IMG/VR virus record: IMGVR_UViG_3300030109_005078
Location: 1-29,393 of that record
DNA length: 29,393 nucleotides
Strand: one strand, 5' to 3'
Source: a virus
A program made the translations under genes and the position numbers. Positions within the stretch are counted from its first letter, which is position 1. Every line of letters begins with the position of its first letter. This document shows positions 23,607 to 29,393 of this stretch, in pieces. Under the pieces are notes generated by a model, which saw only the letters and a list, made by a program, of their open reading frames with translations, had not been told where the DNA came from and ran no database searches.

Positions 23607-24044
23607 ATGCCAGTAACACAAAATATAGCACCAGTTACTATTAGTTTTTCTAATACATCACAAGGAGACGGATTATCATATCTTTGGAACTTTGGTGATG
23701 GTGGAACTTCTACTGATGCAAATCCAACACACACATTTCAGGCAGGTGCGTGGGAAGTAACATTAACTGTAACAAATGAAAATGGAACTGATGTGAGTTC
23801 TGCAGTAATAGTTGCAACTATGCCAACCCAACAACAAAATATACAAGATCCACCACCGGGATTTAGTGCGAATGATGGTCCTCCTCCTGGATTTGTAAAC
23901 CAGCAGCAACAGCAGCAACAACAACAGCAACAACAGCAACAGCAGCAACAGCAGCAACAACAGAATCCTAATAACAATCAACAAACATTGACAGGACCCC
24001 CACCAGGAGTAATGACAGGTGGAGCAGGTGGGTTTAATCCATAA
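23607..24044 (+). CDS. PKD-domain protein with 21-glutamine tract
   Basis: A 145-residue protein. Residues 1-73 form most of a PKD (Ig-like) domain with the hallmark LSYLWNFGDGG, NPTHTFQAGAWEVTLTVTN. Then come proline-rich repeats, PPPGFSANDG and PPPGFVN, an uninterrupted run of 21 glutamines (residues 99-119, codons CAG and CAA mixed), NPNNNQQ, and a third repeat, GPPPGV, before a Gly-rich end. PKD domains mediate surface protein contacts. AAGGAG overlaps the upstream stop, and a TAG directly precedes the ATG in frame, so it is independently started, not a simple extension of paralogue 4. Probably a fibre-tip or surface-displayed protein. Confidence 0.75.
   Translation: MPVTQNIAPVTISFSNTSQGDGLSYLWNFGDGGTSTDANPTHTFQAGAWEVTLTVTNENGTDVSSAVIVATMPTQQQNIQDPPPGFSANDGPPPGFVNQQQQQQQQQQQQQQQQQQQQQNPNNNQQTLTGPPPGVMTGGAGGFNP
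23901..23963 (+). repeat. CAG/CAA polyglutamine repeat
   Basis: Sixty-three bases made only of CAG and CAA codons, giving 21 glutamines in the PKD-domain protein. The codons are mixed, so it is not a pure trinucleotide array, but runs such as CAGCAGCAA recur. Such repeats can change length by slippage or recombination without breaking the frame. Confidence 0.95.
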
Positions 24045-24056
24045 AATTTAACGAGA

Positions 24057-24081
24057 ATACATTAAATGTATATTTATACAT
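24057..24081 (+). promoter_or_regulatory. Overlapping inverted repeats with candidate promoter box
   Basis: ATACATT-A-AATGTAT (24057-24071) and ATGTATA-TT-TATACAT (24066-24081) are perfect inverted repeats that share an arm, so two alternative hairpins can form. ATATTTAT (24070-24077) sits inside. The ribosome binding site AGGAG of the next gene follows within a few bases. This may be a promoter, an operator, or a leader that controls translation. Confidence 0.4.
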
Positions 24082-24094
24082 ATAGGAGAATATA

Positions 24095-25156
24095 ATGAGC
24101 GAAACAACAAATTTTTTTACAGCATTAGCGGGAGAGGATAAAAGAACAAATATCCCAAGTACCATATCTTCGCCAGTATGGTCAGGTGGTTCTGCAACCC
24201 TAACCGCTTTTTACACGGGTTCTACTCAGAGTGGTAGTAGTGGTAATTACTATTACGATGTATACGACAAAGTTGGAACAGACTCAACAAGAGAAGTTCA
24301 GTTTTCCGTAGCATATGGTCATTTTGACGGAAGTGGTTCTCTAAACACCTCAACTGGAAATAATCCATCCAAGGCGATATTCAGACAATTTAGAAATGTA
24401 GCTGTCAGAAATGCATCAAGTGATTCAAAATTTTTATTTCCTGATGACAACTCGACCGTATTTAAAGATGCATATTTTATATCTGTTAATCGAGCTCGAT
24501 ATAGAGAAAAGATTGATCCAGGCAATTGGGAATTACACATAAGTGGTAGTGGAAATGCAGAATTAGCAGCTGGTGACAACCTCATCAAACTAATTGATGA
24601 TAGTGGAGCAACTGCAGATTCTTCTGTAAATGCATCCAAAAGAGTTTTTAATGTGATTAGTGGTTCAATCCAAAGTGGTAATTCTGTTACTAATACAGCA
24701 GCAACAGATGAACCTGATGCAAGTGGTTCGTATGGACTTTTTTATCCTGAATTGGGAGTCATCGTCTTAAACGCTCATAGGTTAGATGATTCTTATGGGG
24801 TAAATATTGGAACAGAAAGAAGTACAAATGCGAATGACGATAACGCTTTAAAATTATTCAACGCGATTGTTCGTGGTGGTAAGTTTCAAGCAAGACGAGA
24901 AGAACAGATAAAATCTTCACATTACTTTTGTAGGGTAAAATCTGATGAATATAACTTCAGTCAGAATCCAACTTATTATCAAGGAACAAGTGCAGAATTA
25001 ACCAATACAACTTTCATTCAAGATCCTAAATCATACATAACTACGGTTGGTCTGTATAATGATAATAATGAATTATTGGCAGTTGCAAAACTAAGTCAAC
25101 CTTTATTAAAATCGAGAGATAGAGAAGCAGTAATTAAAGTGCGATTAGACTTTTAG
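24095..25156 (+). CDS. Structural protein of GLYNDNNEL family, paralogue A
   Basis: A 353-residue protein, first of three tandem paralogues. Shared marks: VNRARYREKIDPGNWELH (about 131-148), LIDDSGA, GSYGLFYPELGVIVLN, ARREEQIKSSHYFCRV (about 268-283), SQNP, and a C-terminal YITTVGLYNDNNELLAVAKL followed by a Lys-rich turn and IKVRLDF. The Ser/Gly/Thr content and strand pattern suggest a beta-rich virion protein. I know the C-terminal motif from structural genes of marine T4-like phages but cannot assign it to a T4 gene product. Likely a fibre, baseplate-peripheral or decoration protein. AGGAG precedes the start. Confidence 0.7.
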   Translation: MSETTNFFTALAGEDKRTNIPSTISSPVWSGGSATLTAFYTGSTQSGSSGNYYYDVYDKVGTDSTREVQFSVAYGHFDGSGSLNTSTGNNPSKAIFRQFRNVAVRNASSDSKFLFPDDNSTVFKDAYFISVNRARYREKIDPGNWELHISGSGNAELAAGDNLIKLIDDSGATADSSVNASKRVFNVISGSIQSGNSVTNTAATDEPDASGSYGLFYPELGVIVLNAHRLDDSYGVNIGTERSTNANDDNALKLFNAIVRGGKFQARREEQIKSSHYFCRVKSDEYNFSQNPTYYQGTSAELTNTTFIQDPKSYITTVGLYNDNNELLAVAKLSQPLLKSRDREAVIKVRLDF

Positions 25157-25171
25157 GAACGGAGACAATAG

Positions 25172-26215
25172 ATGGCTTTTAAAATTTTTGACCAAAAACA
25201 AAAGGTAGAAAATTTATACACAACCGTAGCCGAACCATTGTGGTCAGATGCAGTTGGAACTATAACTACTTTTTTTACTGGTTCTACACAAAATAGTAAT
25301 AATGGAAAGTATTACAATGATATCTATACCACAACAGATGATAGTTTAGAAACTCAATTTTCTGTAACTTATGGTCACATCAATGGTTCTGGTTCTGAAT
25401 CATCAACAACTGCTGGAACATCTAATCCAACTAAGGGTATTTATTCACAATTCAGACAAGTATTATTACCACCAGAATCTACTAAATTTAATTTTGGTGG
25501 ATATCTAAGTGATGATTTTTACGCGATAGTATTAAACAGAGCTCGTTATAGGGAAAAGGTTGATCCAGGTAATTGGGAATTACATTTAGCAAGTGGTAGT
25601 GATGGGCCAGGAGGTTCACCTACTTCTTCTGCGGTTCAGTTAATTGACGATAGTGGAGCAAATACTAATCCAGCACTTGGAAATACAAAAAGAGAGTTTA
25701 ATATTGTAAGTGGTTCAATAGCAAATGGTATTCATACAACCTCAACGGCAACAGCAACAGCAACCAACTCAGGTTCATATGGTTTATTCTATCCTGAAAT
25801 GGGTATTTTCCTTTTGAATCCTAACGCTTTAGGTTCTGCAGATGTAGCAGCTTCAACATATATTCGACCAAAAGGAACAAGTACAGCTACTAATGATTTT
25901 AATCATAGAAAATTATTTAATTCAATAAAAAGTGGTTCATATTTTTCAGCCCGTAGAGAAGAACAAAAAAGAAGTTCGTTTTATTTTTGTGATATAAGAG
26001 CAGGTGAATTCAATCATAGTCAAAATCCATCCTTTACAAGTGGTTCAGCTGCGGAGTTAGTAAATAGTTCTTTTATTTCAGAACCAAATGTTTATATTAC
26101 TACGGTTGGTCTATATAATGATAATAATGAATTACTTGCAGTTGCTAAATTATCTAAACCTTTCAAAAAAGATCCAAATACAGAAGCACTTATCAAAGTA
26201 AGACTTGATTATTAA
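25172..26215 (+). CDS. Structural protein of GLYNDNNEL family, paralogue B
   Basis: A 347-residue close relative of the upstream gene, with LNRARYREKVDPGNWELH, LIDDSGA, GSYGLFYPEMGIFLLN, ARREEQKRSSFYFC, SQNPSFTSGSAAEL and the C-terminal YITTVGLYNDNNELLAVAKL then IKVRLDY. Differences cluster in the N-terminal third and in Ser/Thr/Gly loops. The gap to paralogue A is 15 bases with GGAG ahead of the ATG. The two could form hetero-oligomers or alternative versions of the same part. Confidence 0.7.
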   Translation: MAFKIFDQKQKVENLYTTVAEPLWSDAVGTITTFFTGSTQNSNNGKYYNDIYTTTDDSLETQFSVTYGHINGSGSESSTTAGTSNPTKGIYSQFRQVLLPPESTKFNFGGYLSDDFYAIVLNRARYREKVDPGNWELHLASGSDGPGGSPTSSAVQLIDDSGANTNPALGNTKREFNIVSGSIANGIHTTSTATATATNSGSYGLFYPEMGIFLLNPNALGSADVAASTYIRPKGTSTATNDFNHRKLFNSIKSGSYFSARREEQKRSSFYFCDIRAGEFNHSQNPSFTSGSAAELVNSSFISEPNVYITTVGLYNDNNELLAVAKLSKPFKKDPNTEALIKVRLDY

Positions 26216-26226
26216 AGGAGATTCTA

Positions 26227-27330
26227 ATGTTTAAGGATATATCTCCAGACGATAGAACGGTAAAAGAATTCAAGACTTATAAAAAATTCACTTTCACAAA
26301 TAAAGATAGTGGTAGTGGTGTTTTTGGTCTTGAAGGATTAAGTGGAAGTTTCCATAACTTTCTAACAGGTTCTGCAGCATCTCAAAGTTTCGGTGTTTAT
26401 AATGCAGAATCTAAAAGTCTTGGTAAACCTTATGATACTTGGTATAGTAATGGAACTTTTTTTAAAATTCCTTTGTATTACCAAATAAGAAATTGTTATT
26501 ATCAATATGATACCATTCCTAATCCTAAATCAGAAGTTGCCAGATTTCCATTGTATAGTGGTGGTAATTGGAGTAGAAAATATCCGTACAATAGAGAAGA
26601 TTGGGGTTCAGTAGTTCCAAGAGAACTACACGATTCGGTAAATGTAATTACAATCCCACAAAAGTATTTTGGTGAAGAAGTAAAACCATATTCATTTAGA
26701 ATGACAGACGATAGCAGTGCTGTAACAGTTGATTTAAGAGATGATGGATATGGACAGATATATGATTTTAATTTTTCGTCAAGTTTTGCAGCAGGAACAC
26801 TTACTGCACAAGGTAGTGGAAGTTGTATAGGAAATATATTTTATGAACACGGAATTGTTGCATTAACAAATACTGGTTCAAGATATACTTCAGCTGGTCT
26901 TGGTACAGGAACAGATGGTTGGGAGATAGAATTTCAAGCAACCAAAACATCATATGAGTATTCATACTTATGTAACATTGGAGAATATCAATTAAACGCT
27001 ACTACCAATCCAAGTGTAGTTGTTGGTAGAAGTGGTAGTATTCAAATTCCTGTGGATGCTCAATATATTTATGATGGTAATATGGAAAACCCACAATACG
27101 ATAATACTATTAATTTAATAATGCCACCAGCAACAAGTTCATATAAAACAAGTTATGGTGCAGGAACAGAATATCAAAATTTTACAACTCACTCAGAGTT
27201 TGGAGCTTATGTAACCACAATAGGGTTGTATAACGATACAAATGAATTAATGGCTATAGCAAAACTCTCTAATCCAATCAAAAAGGATAACGATTTACCA
27301 TATTCATTTTTAGTACGATTTGACTCGTAA
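26227..27330 (+). CDS. Structural protein of GLYNDNNEL family, divergent paralogue C
   Basis: A 367-residue protein, the divergent third member. It keeps the C-terminal module: YSYLCNIGEYQLNATTNPSV in place of the FC and SQNP block, then YVTTIGLYNDTNELMAIAKL, a Lys-rich turn and FLVRFDS. The N-terminal two thirds differ from A and B and are rich in Tyr, Ser and Gly, with FYEHGIVALTNTG where A and B have the LFYPE strand. AAAGGAG precedes the start. Probably the same scaffold carrying a different exposed part. Confidence 0.68.
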   Translation: MFKDISPDDRTVKEFKTYKKFTFTNKDSGSGVFGLEGLSGSFHNFLTGSAASQSFGVYNAESKSLGKPYDTWYSNGTFFKIPLYYQIRNCYYQYDTIPNPKSEVARFPLYSGGNWSRKYPYNREDWGSVVPRELHDSVNVITIPQKYFGEEVKPYSFRMTDDSSAVTVDLRDDGYGQIYDFNFSSSFAAGTLTAQGSGSCIGNIFYEHGIVALTNTGSRYTSAGLGTGTDGWEIEFQATKTSYEYSYLCNIGEYQLNATTNPSVVVGRSGSIQIPVDAQYIYDGNMENPQYDNTINLIMPPATSSYKTSYGAGTEYQNFTTHSEFGAYVTTIGLYNDTNELMAIAKLSNPIKKDNDLPYSFLVRFDS

Positions 27331-27346
27331 TTCCCTCGTATATATT

Positions 27347-27381
27347 ATATTTATTACAGAATAAAAGAGACTAATAGTCTC
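27347..27381 (+). promoter_or_regulatory. Candidate promoter plus 5' hairpin before distal membrane genes
   Basis: ATATTTAT (27347-27354) is followed 12 bases later by GAGACT-AAT-AGTCTC (27367-27381), a perfect 6-base-pair hairpin. The ribosome binding site AAAGGAG lies 2-3 bases after the hairpin, so the structure could also influence translation of the gene at 27395. Confidence 0.45.
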
Positions 27382-27394
27382 AGAAAGGAGTAGT

Positions 27395-27754
27395 ATGATA
27401 GGATTACTCGAATTATTAATCGGTATTGCAATCGGATTAGGTATATCTGATGCATTAGACGATGCGAAACCAATTATTCCAAATGATAGCACTAAAGTTA
27501 GTGCTGAATATTATATAATTTACCAAGATAGGTACTTTGGTAGAGGATTAGGATATTCTTGGTACAATGATTACTGGTGGAATAAATCTACAACAAATTA
27601 CAGATATCATATTGATGTTCCAAAGAGAAGATATTATGGTATTAGTAAAGGTAAAAAAAGTGGTGAATATACCAAACCTAAAACTCGTAACGATGGGGGT
27701 GGTAAAGGTCGACATCACGGAGGTAAAGGAAATAAAGGAAGAAAGAAAAACTAA
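27395..27754 (+). CDS. Small membrane-anchored protein with basic Gly/Lys/His tail
   Basis: A 119-residue protein with a hydrophobic N-terminus (about residues 2-19), a Tyr/Trp-rich centre (YYIIYQDRYFGRGLGYSWYN and neighbours, about 38-66) and a strongly basic, Gly-rich tail (80-119) containing GRHHGGKGNKGRKKN. No family recognised. The layout suggests an anchored or exported protein with a nucleic-acid-, polysaccharide- or metal-binding tail. AAAGGAG precedes the ATG. It is followed 15 bases later by the MscS-like gene. Confidence 0.6.
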   Translation: MIGLLELLIGIAIGLGISDALDDAKPIIPNDSTKVSAEYYIIYQDRYFGRGLGYSWYNDYWWNKSTTNYRYHIDVPKRRYYGISKGKKSGEYTKPKTRNDGGGKGRHHGGKGNKGRKKN

Positions 27755-27769
27755 AATAGGAGAATAATC

Positions 27770-28120
27770 GTGGACAACCAAACACAAGGTCTTGTCGAGG
27801 GGTTGATAGGACAATATGGTTGGTTATTTATTGTGGGTGTAATAACACTCATCTTTCAAAATACCATAAGAGAGGCAGTAGATGGTTTCATGGTCTTTTT
27901 GGGTAATGATTACAACGAAGATGATGTCGTTGAAGTTGATGGAGAACCAGGAAGAATAGTAAGAGTGAGTATGTGGAAAACTGTATTCTTTATCTATCAT
28001 GTAATTGATGGTAAAGTTGTCGGTGGTTCAAAGTTAGTAGTGGCAAATTCAAAGTTGAAAGATTTGAAAATAGAAAAACCATTAGCTAATCTTGATTTAT
28101 CTAAATATTCAAAAAAATAA
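27770..28120 (+). CDS. One-helix MscS-like protein
   Basis: A 116-residue protein starting at GTG, with AGGAG 7-8 bases upstream. One membrane helix (about residues 16-33) is followed by a beta domain resembling the MscS pore-proximal domain: NDYNEDDVVEVDGEPGRIVR, then WKTVFF, then KLVVANSKLKDLKIEKPL, matching the usual sequence of GD-x-V, G-x-V, a Thr-containing strand and a V(V/I)xNS loop. MscS channels gate under membrane tension and assemble as heptamers; a normal MscS has three helices and about 280 residues, so this is a minimal version. It could modulate host channels or form a small pore. The fold call is by motif only. Confidence 0.62.
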   Translation: MDNQTQGLVEGLIGQYGWLFIVGVITLIFQNTIREAVDGFMVFLGNDYNEDDVVEVDGEPGRIVRVSMWKTVFFIYHVIDGKVVGGSKLVVANSKLKDLKIEKPLANLDLSKYSKK

Positions 28121-28128
28121 GTATTGTG

Positions 28129-28158
28129 ATATTTATAATTGTTAAGTAACGCTAGCAA
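28129..28158 (+). promoter_or_regulatory. Candidate promoter plus short hairpin
   Basis: ATATTTAT (28129-28136), overlapping TATAAT (28134-28139), is followed by TTGTTA (28139-28144) and TAGCAA (28153-28158), which pair with one G-U around an 8-base loop. The start of the last gene is 13 bases further on, with GGAG between. Confidence 0.35.
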
Positions 28159-28171
28159 TATGGAGATATAA

Positions 28172-29393
28172 ATGAAAAAATTATTGATTGGTCTGTTAAT
28201 TAGTGTAAATTTATTATCAGCCGAAAATGAACTTTGGAAATTTTTTAAGTATTCGACTGCATACGCAAGTTTCAGTTTGAATGCACCAAGACACCAAGAT
28301 GATAGGTTTGCTATTATAGGTGGATTGAGTACAGGACAATTACAAGTCGGTAGAACCGAAAGAGAATTAAAACCTGATTTTCAAACATCATTTGGATTAA
28401 GAAAAATTGGTAGATTTAATTATGAACCAAAACGAGGAGTTAAAAATGCTGGTGTTGGTGGAACTTGGTATGATGGTTCAGAATCAAATGCTAACGAAAG
28501 TGCTACATTTGGTCCTGTTCAAGGATGGGAGTATTTGATTAAATGGTCGGAAGGTCGTCAATGGGGTAACGAATATTTAAATCAAGAGTATTGGGTAAGA
28601 TATACAAGTGATTGGTGGATGGCTAAAATAGGTTGGACAGAGTTAGGATTGGAAGAACTTGAATATGGTCAAGGTGAATTAAGATTTAAATGGACACCAC
28701 CTATTGTAGATGACAAAATAAATTTAAGTATTGGTGTAAAGCATAGACAACATCCTGTATATGGATTTGACGCTATGGTTTTAGATACAACTTGGTACAA
28801 AGGTTCTTGGTGGAATTTTGCAGAAGATGCCTTTGGTATTGATGATAACGCTTGGTTTACTGAAGAATACCATAATGATGGTAATGGTAATATTGACCAA
28901 GACATTCAACTATATGAAATAGATCCTATAACTGGTGAGTTAAGACCAATAGAAGGTGGTGGTCCTTTTTGGAATGATGATGGTAGATTTCTCGGTGTTG
29001 ATTGGTTGTGGAGAGACCAAAATGGTAAAATATTTGCATATACAGATAGAGAATATTTCTTATATCACTTTCCAAGAATGTTAGAAAAATATATTGGTGG
29101 TGTTAAACAAGAAATAGGATATCAGAGAGAAACTTCAATAGTATTGGGAGCTGATTTTTATCATTATGATGATTATTGGTGGTTACATGCTTGGGGTAAC
29201 TGGTTACCATATCATTTCGGACATGATAAATACTCGTATCATAACGGAGCACATTATCAAACACATTTAGAAGAAGGTGGTGAACCAAATGAATTTGAAT
29301 TTAAAGACGCGATGTGGCATAGTTGGCATGACTATGACTTTGGTGCTATCTTTGGTGTGAAGATTAAGGAGAACTTAGGTGTGTTCGCAGAAG
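28172..29393 (+). CDS. Large exported protein, 3'-truncated, possibly outer-membrane
   Basis: The frame opens with MKKLLIGLLISVNLLSA, a signal peptide, and stays open to the right edge (407 codons), so it is 3'-partial. GGAG lies 6 bases before the ATG. The mature part is very rich in Trp, Tyr, Gly and acidic residues with alternating patterns (WEYLIKWSEGRQWGNEYL, YWVRYTSDWWMAKIGW, LRFKWTPP, INLSIGVKHRQHP), which recall strands of an outer-membrane beta-barrel, though a soluble beta protein is also possible. Function unknown. Phage-encoded exported barrels could alter receptors or exclude superinfecting phages, but nothing here proves that. Confidence 0.7.
   Translation, partial: MKKLLIGLLISVNLLSAENELWKFFKYSTAYASFSLNAPRHQDDRFAIIGGLSTGQLQVGRTERELKPDFQTSFGLRKIGRFNYEPKRGVKNAGVGGTWYDGSESNANESATFGPVQGWEYLIKWSEGRQWGNEYLNQEYWVRYTSDWWMAKIGWTELGLEELEYGQGELRFKWTPPIVDDKINLSIGVKHRQHPVYGFDAMVLDTTWYKGSWWNFAEDAFGIDDNAWFTEEYHNDGNGNIDQDIQLYEIDPITGELRPIEGGGPFWNDDGRFLGVDWLWRDQNGKIFAYTDREYFLYHFPRMLEKYIGGVKQEIGYQRETSIVLGADFYHYDDYWWLHAWGNWLPYHFGHDKYSYHNGAHYQTHLEEGGEPNEFEFKDAMWHSWHDYDFGAIFGVKIKENLGVFAE

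Noticed and set aside
23738-23984. Minus-strand frames with long Cys or Leu runs
   Set aside because: They are mirror images of the CAG/CAA repeat in the real plus-strand gene.
20861-24044. Diversity-generating retroelement behind the variable fibre genes
   Set aside because: No reverse transcriptase and no template/variable repeat pair was seen; the variation looks like paralogue divergence.
1-29393. tRNA genes, CRISPR array, integrase or attachment sites
   Set aside because: No cloverleaf-like sequence, regular direct repeats with spacers, or recombinase gene was found in the gaps, which are short and mostly explained by promoters and terminators.

Overview
This AT-rich window is a late-gene segment of a T4-like (contractile-tail, Straboviridae/Kyanoviridae-type) bacteriophage, probably marine. 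A gp55-like late sigma factor is followed by a long, nearly unbroken run of tail baseplate and fibre genes. The clearest family matches are the gp25-like baseplate wedge protein (9733-10161), the gp6-like wedge protein (10172-12109), a gp5-like hub/spike protein (6136-7329) and the gp55-like sigma factor (1046-1780). The host is not shown directly. Short signal peptides ending in SAQ, YSQ or LSA, a TonB C-terminal domain and type IV pilins point to a Gram-negative marine host; Bacteroidota or Marinimicrobia (SAR406) would fit, but this is inference. No tRNA, CRISPR array, insertion sequence or integrase was seen.

Layout. (1) 2-1780: end of an early/middle operon with a 5'-truncated HD phosphohydrolase, a small membrane protein and the late sigma factor, closed by a UUCG-loop terminator. 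(2) 1966-5299: an accessory cassette of exported or membrane proteins. It holds two type IV pilin-like proteins, a membrane-anchored beta-rich protein, a 39-residue membrane microprotein, a secreted protein, a TonB C-terminal domain protein, a three-helix membrane protein and a 28-residue membrane microprotein. It ends at a bidirectional terminator shared with the only minus-strand gene, a 73-residue two-helix membrane protein. (3) 5744-20759: the baseplate block, made of a conserved helical protein, the gp5-like spike, three unknowns, gp25, gp6, a DNRLRE-type protein, a 100-residue protein and a 2277-residue giant with carbohydrate-binding-like, P2-I-like and LamG-like regions. (4) 20861-24044: four tandem copies of a fibre/adhesin family; the third is split into two overlapping frames and the fourth is followed by a PKD domain with a 21-glutamine tract. 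(5) 24095-27330: three tandem paralogues of another structural family sharing a C-terminal GLYNDxNEL motif. (6) 27395-29393: a small membrane protein with a basic tail, a one-helix MscS-like protein and a large exported protein that runs off the right edge.

Regulation. Start and stop codons mostly overlap or lie a few bases apart, so translation is probably coupled. Six intergenic regions carry an ATATTTAT box on the plus strand, and a seventh has TATAAGTA, close to the T4 late promoter TATAAATA. Several of these boxes, and the minus-strand promoter, are followed at once by a short perfect hairpin that would sit at the 5' end of the mRNA. The likely logic is that gp55 switches on the late operons, which build the baseplate and a varied set of fibres, while the accessory cassette and the distal membrane genes alter the host envelope or surface pili during infection.
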